The notes beneath the pieces were generated by a model. That model did no database searches. It had not been told where the DNA came from and saw only the letters and a program-made list of their open reading frames with translations. From Fusobacterium_C necrophorum (lineage in GTDB: Bacteria; Fusobacteriota; Fusobacteriia; Fusobacteriales; Fusobacteriaceae), in NCBI RefSeq assembly GCF_900104395.1, contig NZ_FMXX01000016.1: a stretch of DNA of 53,742 bases; one strand, 5' to 3'. Position 1 is the stretch's first letter. Every line of letters starts with the position of its first letter. The translations under genes were made by a program, and so were the position numbers. Below are positions 7,870 to 16,740 of this stretch, piece after piece.

Positions 7870-8523
7870 ATGAAACTACAAAAAACAACCGCAAGTTTAT
7901 TATTGGCTTTAAGTTTAGTAGGATGTACTTCTAGTCCATTTCTAACCGAAGAAGGAAATATAAACAAAAAAACATCGGGGTCAGCAGGAGGAGCTGCCGT
8001 TGGTGCTTTACTGGGACAAATCATCGGGAAAGATACCAAAGGAACTTTAATCGGAGCAGGAGTTGGAGCCTTAGCCGGATTAGGTTGGGGAGCTTATCGA
8101 GATCAACAAGAAGCAGCTTTACGAGCTAGCCTAAAAAATACAGCGGTACAGGTCCAAAGAGATGGGGAAAATATCAGTTTGTATCTTCCTGGAGGGGTTA
8201 CCTTTGCAAGCGACAGTGCCCAAATTTCAGGAAATTTCTACTCCGCTTTAAATTCCATTGCACAGGTTTTGGTCCAATACCCTGAAACTCAAATTTTGGT
8301 ACAAGGTCACACAGATAGTACTGGTGGATTCCAACATAATATGGATTTATCCCATCGAAGAGCAAATTCTGTCAAACAATATTTGATTGGACAAGGAGTA
8401 GCTTCTAATCGTTTAACATCACAAGGGTTCGGACCTAATAATCCTGTAGCCGATAATTCCACTCCGGAAGGAAGACAAATGAATCGAAGAGTGGAAATCA
8501 AAATTGCTCCAAAATATAACTAG
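7870..8523 (+). CDS. OmpA-family lipoprotein (Pal/YiaD-like) with glycine zipper
   Basis: 217 residues. A lipoprotein signal ends in the lipobox LVGC with the lipidated Cys at 19. Residues about 36-75 form a glycine-zipper region (SAGGAAVGALLGQIIG and GAGVGALAGLGWG), and the C-terminal half is an OmpA-like peptidoglycan-binding domain (VQGHTDSTGG, LSHRRANSVKQYL, NRRVEI). The layout matches YiaD/OmpA-like lipoproteins that tether the outer membrane to the wall. GGAGG precedes ATG 7870; the longer in-frame ATG at 7789 would bury the signal peptide and overlap the promoter. Confidence 0.9.
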   Translation: MKLQKTTASLLLALSLVGCTSSPFLTEEGNINKKTSGSAGGAAVGALLGQIIGKDTKGTLIGAGVGALAGLGWGAYRDQQEAALRASLKNTAVQVQRDGENISLYLPGGVTFASDSAQISGNFYSALNSIAQVLVQYPETQILVQGHTDSTGGFQHNMDLSHRRANSVKQYLIGQGVASNRLTSQGFGPNNPVADNSTPEGRQMNRRVEIKIAPKYN

Positions 8524-8538
8524 AACTCAAAGATAACA

Positions 8539-8572
8539 AAAGGTGTTGAAGAGGATTTACTCCAACACCTTT
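8539..8572. terminator. Bidirectional terminator
   Basis: AAAGGTGTTG (8539-8548) pairs with CAACACCTTT (8563-8572). T-runs follow on both strands. It sits between the converging OmpA-lipoprotein gene and the leftward lipoprotein gene. Confidence 0.8.
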
Positions 8573-8598
8573 CTTTTTTACCCGTCTTTTCGTATCGA

Positions 8599-9198
8599 TT
8601 AGAATCGTTTGATAACTTTCTTATCTTCTCGAACCTCAATCACTTCTTCTGTAAACTCGGGAATATAGTTGCTATCCTTCGCTCCCTGCAATCTTGCATC
8701 CACATCTTTTTGATACAAAGATTCTTCCTGTTGAATCTCCAACTCCAAAGAAAAGATATTCATACCTTGTCTTACCTTTAACTTCAGAGTCACAGGATAT
8801 GCTAAAGCTTTCACTTTCACTCCTCCCGGTTGATACAACACGGGATCTAAGTAATACATATCGCTCTTTCGATGTAACACCGTTTGAAAGATTTCTCCCG
8901 CTTTCAGCACTGTATTTTGTTGCTCCATTTGATAATCATTGGCATCCACATAGGTCCCGTGACTTACTTTGTCTCCTCCCAATTTAGAATCTTCCCAGAC
9001 AATTTCCATCTCTTGTTCCGATACATTCTTCAAAGCTAAATAAATTCCACTTCGATCGGCTCTGGTTACAATTGCCTTCAAATCTTCCACTTCTTGCTTT
9101 GCTTCCGCATAAGGTCGTATTCTAGTATTTGTGCTTCCACAACCGGAAAAAGATATTCCCAATAACACGACAAGTCCTAGAAACATTATTTTTTTCAT
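8599..9198 (-). CDS. Putative lipoprotein of unknown function
   Basis: 199 residues. The signal peptide ends in the lipobox FSGC (Cys 20), so the mature protein is probably lipid-anchored in the envelope. The rest looks like a soluble beta-rich domain with GIYLALKNVSEQEMEIVWED near residue 50; I do not recognise a named family. Its context is a set of envelope genes, with the trimeric adhesin just upstream on the same strand. AAGGAGAG precedes the ATG. Confidence 0.75.
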   Translation of the reverse strand: MKKIMFLGLVVLLGISFSGCGSTNTRIRPYAEAKQEVEDLKAIVTRADRSGIYLALKNVSEQEMEIVWEDSKLGGDKVSHGTYVDANDYQMEQQNTVLKAGEIFQTVLHRKSDMYYLDPVLYQPGGVKVKALAYPVTLKLKVRQGMNIFSLELEIQQEESLYQKDVDARLQGAKDSNYIPEFTEEVIEVREDKKVIKRF

Positions 9199-9240
9199 AT
9201 AGATTGCTCTCCTTATTTTTCATTTTTCAATATCGGGATT

Positions 9241-9264
9241 GATTTGAGGGAAATCCCTCAAATC
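9241..9264. terminator. Hairpin between the adhesin and the lipoprotein gene
   Basis: GATTTGAGGG pairs with CCCTCAAATC around a 4-nt loop, just past the adhesin stop. The minus-strand T-run is weak, so it may be a pause site, an RNA-stability hairpin or a leaky terminator. Confidence 0.45.
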
Positions 9265-9282
9265 TTTCCTCTTGCTAACTCT

Positions 9283-11247
9283 TTACTTCCAATGAAATCG
9301 ATATGCCGCTCCTACGGAATACATCATTTCTGTAGGAATTCCCGGAGCTACAGAAACTTTTGCATTCACTCTTGTATTTTCTGTTGGTGCCCCTTGTACT
9401 CCCACAGCAACTGCATTGGTTCCTTTATAGCCTCCTACTGCTGCCGCAACGGTTCCCTGATTGATACCAATATCCATAAATTCAATTCCTGCCATAGCAG
9501 CTGCATTTGCAAGACCTTTATTTACTTTGTCATCCAACTTGTCAATTCTATGATTGGTTTGATGGATAGAGTTGTTAATATCTTGAATAATATCATGAAT
9601 TTGTCCTCCATTGACAGCATCTTTTGAGTTCTTTACAATAATTCCATCTGCTATATTCACAATCTTTTGATCATTTCCATTGATTCCTTCTTTTGTGATA
9701 TAAACCTTATCCCCAATCTTCACTCCGTCGTTTCCAATCGTGACTTTGGTATCTCCTTCTCCTGCTTCTACGGAATTAAATTTAGGATTCTTTGCCAGTT
9801 TAATCCATAGGTTTCCATCCTTATCCACTGTAGTCACTACATTTTCCACATCGTATTTCGTCTTGATATCTTCTTCTGAAATCCCGTCTTTTCCCTTGAT
9901 AGACATAGTGTCTCCCAATTGTTTGTTGCTTGTGCCATGATTTCCGGCAAAGTTTAATCCTTTCTTTTCCAAATCTGCATTATACTTCTTTAATTGGCCT
10001 ACATTGACAGCATCGGTATCTGCAACTCCTGCAGCAACATGAACAATTTTTCTTTCTTTTCCGCTTGCTCCAATAGACACTACATTAGATTCTTCAATCG
10101 TAGAATCTTTTCCAAGTACTATAGAATTTTTGATATTTCCTTTTATTTTAATATTACTTCCTAAAATAAAGTTATTTTCTGTTCCTTTTTCGATAGAGTT
10201 ATTGTTTCCAAAAGCAGAAGATTGTTTCCCTTTTACTATATTCGAACTTCCTACTACTGTAGAATTTTCTCCTTCTACATCGTTATCAAACCCAATTGCT
10301 ACAGATAATTTTCCTACTGCTGTATTCTTTTCATTTCCTATAATCAATTCATTATTTTTAGCACTTGTATCTCTCCAAACTAAATTTCCTACATACAAAT
10401 CTTTCGTAAATTTGGAAGTAGTCTCATCCATTACTAACTTTGCTCCACCTTCCACTTCATTTATTATTTTATTTCCTTTGTATGCTTTTGTGAAAACACC
10501 AGTATCACTTAATTTATGAATTCCCCCTTCTTTTAGTTCACTTGCAATGTACTTTCCTTTCTCAGCAGTTATACTACTTCCATCTTTATTTAAACGAGTC
10601 ACAACACTATCTTCCACTTTATTCACAATATTATTTTCTTTCTTTGCAGTCGTATAACTTCCATTTTTACTTAATTCAAATTCAATACCTCCATTTATGC
10701 TGTTATGAATTTTTTTATCTTGCATGGCTTTTACATAAATTCCGTCATAGTGAAATGTTTGGGATGCAATTTCCTTATTTTGATCATCGAAAATCTTAGT
10801 ATGGATTGTAACTTTATCATTTCCTTCTTTCTTTGCTCCTCTTGCTACAAGATGACTACCTGTATCATCTAAAGTATGAAATACAATTTGATCTTCAGGA
10901 TTGTCACTGTATAATTTCCCTCTTTTCTTAATCTCATTATGAATTTTCTTCTTCCCATCTGCTCTTGTGTAACTTCCCACATTGGTCAAAGTATATTTCA
11001 CCATACTATCTTCATTTTCAAGTCCTGCACCCTCTGTTGCTTTTCCTTTTACTTCCACTGTAAAGGTACTATTTTGTTTTTCTCCTTTAAAAGTATTATT
11101 TCCGGTAAATGTATTCTCTCCCTCTAATGTTGAATTTGCAGCAAACGCCACACTTCCGCTAATTGCAAAAACAACAATGCTTGCCAAAGATATACTGGCT
11201 TTCCTTTTCAACCATCTTTTTAAATCTTTTTCTAAATTGTATTTCAT
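9283..11247 (-). CDS. Trimeric autotransporter adhesin (YadA-like, type Vc secretion)
   Basis: 654 residues. An extended signal peptide (1-36) ends in SGSVAFA. Residues about 75-265 hold degenerate 26-35-residue repeats with the pattern L-x2-x-G-x4-A-x5-I-x-N. A YadA-type head follows (SVAIGFDNDVEGENSTVVGS and similar turns). Neck motifs are HVAAGVADTDAVNVGQL and a weaker NIADGIIVKNSKDAVNGGQ. After a short coiled coil, the C-terminal anchor ends in SVGAAYRFHWK and would form four strands per subunit of the trimeric barrel. CbpF, which binds CEACAM1, is a Fusobacterium adhesin of this class; the ligand here is unknown. GGGAGGG precedes the ATG. Confidence 0.9.
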   Translation of the reverse strand: MKYNLEKDLKRWLKRKASISLASIVVFAISGSVAFAANSTLEGENTFTGNNTFKGEKQNSTFTVEVKGKATEGAGLENEDSMVKYTLTNVGSYTRADGKKKIHNEIKKRGKLYSDNPEDQIVFHTLDDTGSHLVARGAKKEGNDKVTIHTKIFDDQNKEIASQTFHYDGIYVKAMQDKKIHNSINGGIEFELSKNGSYTTAKKENNIVNKVEDSVVTRLNKDGSSITAEKGKYIASELKEGGIHKLSDTGVFTKAYKGNKIINEVEGGAKLVMDETTSKFTKDLYVGNLVWRDTSAKNNELIIGNEKNTAVGKLSVAIGFDNDVEGENSTVVGSSNIVKGKQSSAFGNNNSIEKGTENNFILGSNIKIKGNIKNSIVLGKDSTIEESNVVSIGASGKERKIVHVAAGVADTDAVNVGQLKKYNADLEKKGLNFAGNHGTSNKQLGDTMSIKGKDGISEEDIKTKYDVENVVTTVDKDGNLWIKLAKNPKFNSVEAGEGDTKVTIGNDGVKIGDKVYITKEGINGNDQKIVNIADGIIVKNSKDAVNGGQIHDIIQDINNSIHQTNHRIDKLDDKVNKGLANAAAMAGIEFMDIGINQGTVAAAVGGYKGTNAVAVGVQGAPTENTRVNAKVSVAPGIPTEMMYSVGAAYRFHWK

Positions 11248-11551
11248 AAATCCCTCCCTTTTTGATTATCCATACTAAAACTATCTAATATTTTATATAT
11301 TTTATATAGTATATATAACAATTTAAAATAGAAGTATTTAATTTTTTTATTAAAAAACTTCCCCTATTTTTTGGATTTCCATTTTTAAAAAATGAGATTC
11401 TCTCAAACAAAAAGCGATAAGACATCCTCTGAAAAAGATAAAATAAAACCATTAAAAGAAGAAAAAGGATTCACTCCTGATTCTTACAGGGGTAAATCCT
11501 TATTGCTAACTTACATCAAATATACCCAACTTTTTTAACTCAGTCCCATTC
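11248..11551. other. Intergenic region upstream of the adhesin
   Basis: A 304-bp AT-rich stretch. It contains the terminator of the YjiH-type gene at 11465-11501. TATA-rich tracts at about 11290-11320 probably hold the adhesin promoter, but I cannot place the boxes with confidence. Confidence 0.4.
11465..11501 (-). terminator. Terminator of the YjiH-type transporter gene
   Basis: A 15-bp stem with one mismatch and one wobble pair, AAGGATTCACTCCTG with CAGGGGTAAATCCTT, around a 7-nt loop. On the minus strand a T-rich tract follows directly. Confidence 0.75.
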
Positions 11552-12853
11552 TCACCCGAAAATCAAATAAGCAAAAGGAGCGGTAATAAGAATGGACAAA
11601 GCGACCCTCTCAAACCAAATGATAAAATAATCCTTCATTGTTAATGGAATATCTGTAGATAACATACAGGGAATAGAGGCACTAAAAAACAGTATTTCCG
11701 ATACACAACTTACACCTACAATAAACTTTGTTGCCATAGACGCTTCCGCAACAGGAACTGCCGGTAAAAACATTTCCGCAATACTCATGGCAAGAGCCTT
11801 TGCTGCTAGTAATGGTTCTGATATTCCAATCAGTAAAGTAAAAGGATAGAAGATATATCCGACAACATCAAATAAAGGAGTATATTTTGCTAAAATAAGT
11901 CCTAAGGTTCCAACAGCCATTAAGGAAGGAGCCATATTGAATGCTAATTTAAAGCCTTCCAACAAATTTATTTTTGTATTTTCAAGAATAGTGGGAGCAT
12001 TTTCACTAACCCGTATTGCTTCCTGTAAAGCAATATTCCATTTATTTTTAGGTACATCTTGCTCAATATTTCCTTGAATTCCTTGAAAATACATATCCGA
12101 TTTTTGAGATAGAGGATAAATCCTGGCAGTAATGGCTGTTACCAAAAAGGTAACAAAAACGGTGGTCCAAAAATAAGCTAACCAATGATTCTCCATAAAA
12201 CCAAGAGTTTTTGCCACAATAATCATAAAAGTTGCTGAAACGGTGGAAAATCCCGTTGCAATAATACAGGCTTCCTTCGAAGTATATTTTCCTTCCCGAT
12301 AGACACCGTTTGTAATCAAAAGAGCAATAGAATACGACCCCACAAAGGAAGCAACCGCATCAATTGCAGAACGTCCGGGAGTTTTAAAAATCGGTTTCAT
12401 AATAGGTCGCATGAAAACTCCAACAAACTCCATTAATCCATAAGAAATAATAAATGCCAAAAATACAGAACCGACAGGGACAATTGTCGTCACAGGAACA
12501 ACAATTTTAGAATAGATAAACGGTATCATATCCTTTTCCAACAAGGCTTCCGGTCCTATATGAAAGACTGCCATGAGAATAAAAGGAAGAGCGGCAATGT
12601 TTATGATAGAAAATATCATTTTCACTCTACTTTTATTCCATGTTCCTTTCCAAAACGGAAGAATCACTCCCAGAAAGCACAAAATCAAACCATAAGTCTC
12701 TCTGTAATAAGGAATCTTTAAAATCCAACTTACGATATGATCCAAAGGAATGGAACTCTTTCCTTCTATGGAAATCGGAACAAAAAACATAAAAATACCA
12801 AACAAACTACAAAAAATAAATTTACTCATCGCTACATTTTTATTTTTACTCAT
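11552..12853 (-). CDS. YjiH-family membrane protein (nucleoside-recognition Gate domain), putative transporter
   Basis: 433 residues with about ten membrane segments, resembling the E. coli YjiH family that carries the Gate domain. Conserved-looking stretches are SFVGSYSIALLITNGVYREG, KEACIIATGFSTVSATFMII and GISEPLLAAKALAMSIAEM. The substrate is not established for the family. Lying just downstream of hutH and hutU on the same strand, it may import histidine or export a product; that is inference from context. AGGAGGG precedes ATG 12853. A hairpin terminator separates it from hutU, so it needs readthrough or its own promoter. Confidence 0.75.
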   Translation of the reverse strand: MSKNKNVAMSKFIFCSLFGIFMFFVPISIEGKSSIPLDHIVSWILKIPYYRETYGLILCFLGVILPFWKGTWNKSRVKMIFSIINIAALPFILMAVFHIGPEALLEKDMIPFIYSKIVVPVTTIVPVGSVFLAFIISYGLMEFVGVFMRPIMKPIFKTPGRSAIDAVASFVGSYSIALLITNGVYREGKYTSKEACIIATGFSTVSATFMIIVAKTLGFMENHWLAYFWTTVFVTFLVTAITARIYPLSQKSDMYFQGIQGNIEQDVPKNKWNIALQEAIRVSENAPTILENTKINLLEGFKLAFNMAPSLMAVGTLGLILAKYTPLFDVVGYIFYPFTLLIGISEPLLAAKALAMSIAEMFLPAVPVAEASMATKFIVGVSCVSEILFFSASIPCMLSTDIPLTMKDYFIIWFERVALSILITAPFAYLIFG

Positions 12854-12897
12854 TGCATCCCTCCTGTTCCCGTGTTATAAAATTTTATTATGGAAAA

Positions 12898-12921
12898 GAG
12901 GATTCAACACTTTGAATCCTC
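12898..12921 (-). terminator. Terminator between hutU and the transporter gene
   Basis: A perfect 10-bp stem, GAGGATTCAA with TTGAATCCTC, around a 4-nt loop, followed on the minus strand by TTTTCC. The short T-run suggests partial readthrough into the transporter gene. Confidence 0.65.
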
Positions 12922-13006
12922 CCATATTTCAGCTCATGATAGTAGACTTCTTCTTCCCACAAAATTTGTTCTTAACCGACATACTGACAGGAAAAAACTG
13001 TTGTTT

Positions 13007-15037
13007 CTACTTTTTCAAAAACTTTTCTACCAATCCATTGACTAAATCGTCAGAAGCGATATAAGGCAAGGTAATGTGGTCTGTTCCTTGATTCTTGCGA
13101 TTATATTCCATCACAGTTTCAATAGAATGAGGATTTCTTGCCCAAGCTCTTCTGGCAACTCCTCCCATAACGTCCCAAGGCATTGCTTGTTTCAAAATTT
13201 CGTCCACTCGCAAGCTTCCATCTAAAACCATTCCAAAACCGCCGTTGATAGATTTTCCGATTCCAACTCCTCCTCCATTATGAAGAGCAACCATGGTCAT
13301 TCCACGAGCAGCGTTTCCTGCAAAACATTGGGTCGCCATATCCGCCATAATATTACTTCCGTCTTTGATATTGGACGTTTCTCTAAATGGAGAGTCCGTT
13401 CCTGATACATCATGGTGATCTCTTCCTAACATAACCGGTCCGATTTCTCCTTTTCGAACCATGTCATTGAATTTTAAGGCAATGGCTGTTCTGCTCATCG
13501 CATCTTGATAGAAAATCCTGCATTGTGTTCCTACCACTAAATTATTTTTATCCGCGTCTTGAATCCATACATAGTTATCCCGATCCTGATATCTTCTGTT
13601 CGGGTCCACCAATTCCAAAGCTGCATGGTCTGTCTTAAGTAAATCTTCATGCTTTCCGGATAAACAGCACCATCGGAAAGGTCCATATCCATAGTCGAAT
13701 AATTCCGGTCCTAAAATATCTTCCACATAGGATGGGAAAATAAATCCTGCCTTGTCATCTCTTCCATTTTTAGAAATTTCTTTAATTCCCGTATCATAGA
13801 TTGCCTTCAAGAAAGAATTTCCATAGTCAAAGAAGTACACTCCTTTGGATGTTAATCTCTTAATCACTTCATAGTGACGTTTTAAGGTTTTATCCACCAA
13901 TTCCCGGAATGTTTTTCTATCTTCCGCCAGCAATCTCGTTCTTTCTTCAAAAGAAATTCCTACCGGACAATATCCTCCGTCATACACAGCATGACAGGAA
14001 GTTTGATCCGACAATAAATCGATATGCTCATTGTGTGCATCGGCATATTCCAATAAATCAACAACATTACCGTGGAACGCAATCGCATAGGCCTCTTTTG
14101 CCACTAATTTTTCATGGGCAATTTGGAAGGCTTCCTCCGGACTTTCTGCAATTCGATTGACCCAACCCTGTTCCAAACGAGTATGAATTCTGGAAATATC
14201 GACCTCCGCTACAATGGCAACTCCTTTTGCAATCACGGCTGCTTTTCCTTGAGCTCCACTCATTCCTCCCAGTCCTGAAGTCACAAATAATTTTCCTTGT
14301 AAATCTCCATTTGCCGGCACTCCGCAGAACAATCTTCCCGCATTTAAAATCGTAGAATAGGTTCCGTGTACAATTCCTTGCGGTCCGATATACATCCAAC
14401 CCCCCGCCGTCATTTGTCCATAATTGGTCACTCCGATAGCAGCCCCTCTTGCCCAGTTGTCATAATCATCAAACAAACCTACCATAAGTCCGTTCGTAAT
14501 AATCACTCTCGGAGCATAGGGATTGGAATGGAACAATCCGGTCGGATGCCCTGATGCCATAACCAAAGTTTGATCTTGTGTCATATGTTCCAAATATTTT
14601 TTGATCAATCGATATTGCATCCAGTTTTGACAAACCTGTCCTGTTTCTCCATAGGTTACCAATTCATAAGGATATAAGGCAATGGCAAAATCCAAATTGT
14701 TATCAATCATCACTTGAATTGCTTTCGCATCCGTACAATTCCCTTTGTATTCTTCAATCGGTTTTCCATAAATTCTTCCTTCCGGTCGAAAACGATATCC
14801 GTAAATTCTTCCATGTTCCATCAATTCTTCCAAAAATTCGGGAGCCAACATTTCATGAAACTCTTCCGGAATATAACGTAAAGCATTTTTTAACGCCAGT
14901 TTAATATCATCTTCCGTTAATGCTACCACTCTTTTAGGAGCTCTTCGAATACTGGGATCCATTTTAGGAATTTCTTTCGGAATATCACAAGCTTCTAATT
15001 TTATTGTCATAGCATGAAATATATCTTGATTTTTCAT
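13007..15037 (-). CDS. hutU: Urocanate hydratase (urocanase)
   Basis: Second step of histidine breakdown: hydrates urocanate to 4-imidazolone-5-propionate using tightly bound NAD+ as an electrophile. Recognisable blocks are SGHPTGLF, TSGLGGMSGAQGKA (NAD-binding region), YDGGYCPVG and LHNGGGVGIGKSINGGFG. At 676 residues it is the long form, about 120 residues longer than the E. coli/Bacillus-type enzyme. It starts one base after the hutH stop, so the two genes are co-translated. Confidence 0.95.
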   Translation of the reverse strand: MKNQDIFHAMTIKLEACDIPKEIPKMDPSIRRAPKRVVALTEDDIKLALKNALRYIPEEFHEMLAPEFLEELMEHGRIYGYRFRPEGRIYGKPIEEYKGNCTDAKAIQVMIDNNLDFAIALYPYELVTYGETGQVCQNWMQYRLIKKYLEHMTQDQTLVMASGHPTGLFHSNPYAPRVIITNGLMVGLFDDYDNWARGAAIGVTNYGQMTAGGWMYIGPQGIVHGTYSTILNAGRLFCGVPANGDLQGKLFVTSGLGGMSGAQGKAAVIAKGVAIVAEVDISRIHTRLEQGWVNRIAESPEEAFQIAHEKLVAKEAYAIAFHGNVVDLLEYADAHNEHIDLLSDQTSCHAVYDGGYCPVGISFEERTRLLAEDRKTFRELVDKTLKRHYEVIKRLTSKGVYFFDYGNSFLKAIYDTGIKEISKNGRDDKAGFIFPSYVEDILGPELFDYGYGPFRWCCLSGKHEDLLKTDHAALELVDPNRRYQDRDNYVWIQDADKNNLVVGTQCRIFYQDAMSRTAIALKFNDMVRKGEIGPVMLGRDHHDVSGTDSPFRETSNIKDGSNIMADMATQCFAGNAARGMTMVALHNGGGVGIGKSINGGFGMVLDGSLRVDEILKQAMPWDVMGGVARRAWARNPHSIETVMEYNRKNQGTDHITLPYIASDDLVNGLVEKFLKK

Positions 15038-15038
15038 A

Positions 15039-16571
15039 TTAATACATCCCTCCTACTATCTTTTCTACTGCTTCTACAATCACATTTGTCTTAATAATTT
15101 CTTCCGCCTTATGGATGTCCACATAGCTTTCTCTGTCCACATCTACATAAGGAACCTGTTTTCTCACTTCCTCATAGGCAGCTCGTGTTACTTTGGATAA
15201 TTTTTCTTTTGCCCCTTTCAAATCAATGGCTTGACAGGCGGTAATCAATTCCATTCCAATCACATTTCTTACATTTTCCAAAATATCTTTTGATTTTTTT
15301 GCCGCAATTGATCCCATAGACACATGGTCTTCTTGGTTCGCAGAAGTAGGAATCGAATCGACAGAAGCTGGATGAGCCAATACTTTATTTTCCGATACTA
15401 AAGCAGCTGCACTGTATTGTACAATCATAAATCCGGAATTCAATCCGCCCTTTTCCACTAAAAATGCCGGTAATCCGTGATTAATAGCGGGATTTACCAT
15501 TTTTTCAATTCTTCGTTCCGAAACATTTGCCATTTCCGCCAAAGCAATTCCTAAAAAATCAAATGGCAATGCCATAGGTTGTCCATGGAAGTTTCCTCCG
15601 GAAATTACTTCATCCGTATCCACAAAAATTAGTGGATTATCTGTTACGGCATTGATTTCAATTTCTACCTTATGTTTTACATATTCCAAAGTATCCTTGC
15701 TGGCTCCATGAATTTGAGGAATACATCTCAAGACATAAGAATCTTGAACTCTTTCCTCTCCTTGTTTGGTAACATTTTGGCTTCCGTCCAAAATTTTTCT
15801 CATATTCTCTGCTGTTCGTATTTGTCCTTCTTGTCCTCTTACTTCTGCAATTCTTGCATCATAAGCATCTATAATTCCATGTAAGCCCTCCATCGTCATA
15901 GAAGCGGCAATGTCAAGATGTTTTGACAAGTTTATCGCATCGTATAGGACGTGGGCTCCGACAGAAGTCAAAGATTGTGTTCCGTTGGTCAAAGCCAAGC
16001 CCTCTTTCGAAGATAAAGATGGTAAAATTGGAATTCCCGCTCTTTCCATGGCTGTTTTTCCATCCAATAATTCTCCCTCATAATAGGCCTTTCCCATTCC
16101 TAATAATACCAAAGACATATGTGCCAATGGAGATAAATCCCCGGAGGATCCGACAGAGCCTTTTTCAGGGATCCACGGAGTTACGTTTTTGTTTAACATA
16201 TCCACCAAAGTTTCCACTATCACTCTTCTGACACCCGAATATCCTTTTGCCAAATTCACGGCTCTCAATAAAACAATTCCTCTGGCAATATCTTCCGGCA
16301 TCGGATTTCCCACACTACAAGAGTGACTCATAATAATATTTTTTTGTAATTGCCCAGTCTCTTCTTTTGAAATGGTCACTTCAGCAAACTTTCCAAAACC
16401 GGTTGTAATTCCATAAGAAACCTTTCCCTCTTCCACATACTTATCAACCAAAGCTCTTGCCCGATCAATTTTTTCATAGGCTTCCTCCGAAATTTTAACT
16501 TTATATCCCCGTCGTGTCACATTCACTAAATCTTCCAAAGTAATCTTGTTGCTTCCTAATACTAATTCCAA
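15039..16571 (-). CDS. hutH: Histidine ammonia-lyase (histidase)
   Basis: Removes ammonia from histidine to give urocanate, using the self-made MIO cofactor. The MIO tripeptide is at residues 142-144 in GSVGSSGDLSPL and reads Ser-Ser-Gly where most histidases have Ala-Ser-Gly. SYGITTGFGKFAEV near the N-terminus and NQEDHVSMGS near the C-terminus are typical. The start is taken as TTG at 16571, ten bases after AGGAGG, giving the usual length of 510 residues; a GTG 45 bp upstream has no ribosome site. It is first in the hutH-hutU pair. Confidence 0.93.
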   Translation of the reverse strand: MELVLGSNKITLEDLVNVTRRGYKVKISEEAYEKIDRARALVDKYVEEGKVSYGITTGFGKFAEVTISKEETGQLQKNIIMSHSCSVGNPMPEDIARGIVLLRAVNLAKGYSGVRRVIVETLVDMLNKNVTPWIPEKGSVGSSGDLSPLAHMSLVLLGMGKAYYEGELLDGKTAMERAGIPILPSLSSKEGLALTNGTQSLTSVGAHVLYDAINLSKHLDIAASMTMEGLHGIIDAYDARIAEVRGQEGQIRTAENMRKILDGSQNVTKQGEERVQDSYVLRCIPQIHGASKDTLEYVKHKVEIEINAVTDNPLIFVDTDEVISGGNFHGQPMALPFDFLGIALAEMANVSERRIEKMVNPAINHGLPAFLVEKGGLNSGFMIVQYSAAALVSENKVLAHPASVDSIPTSANQEDHVSMGSIAAKKSKDILENVRNVIGMELITACQAIDLKGAKEKLSKVTRAAYEEVRKQVPYVDVDRESYVDIHKAEEIIKTNVIVEAVEKIVGGMY

Positions 16572-16628
16572 ATTAACAACACCTCCTAGACAATGTAAAG
16601 TTATTTTTAAAATCACTTTAATAATTTA

Positions 16629-16657
16629 AGTTTACCTCATTTTTATATGAAAATCAA
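16629..16657 (-). promoter_or_regulatory. Probable hutH promoter
   Basis: On the minus strand TTGATT (16652-16657), a 17-bp spacer, then TAAACT (16629-16634). It lies about 60 bp upstream of the hutH start, in the region shared with the divergent regulator gene. Confidence 0.6.
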
Positions 16658-16712
16658 TATCTTTTTTAATTTTTTCTTCGAAAAAATTTATCTCTTTTTT
16701 AACAATTTGATG

Positions 16713-16718
16713 TATAAT
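16713..16718 (+). promoter_or_regulatory. -10 box of the ROK-type regulator gene
   Basis: A perfect TATAAT about 22 bp before the start codon. No strong -35 box is seen, which is common for a promoter that is regulated or weak. Confidence 0.55.
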
Positions 16719-16740
16719 AGAATAGAAGGAGGAGGAAATT

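Noticed and set aside
16572..16616. GTG start 45 bp upstream for hutH
   Set aside because: No ribosome site precedes it, whereas AGGAGG sits before TTG 16571 and gives the standard length.
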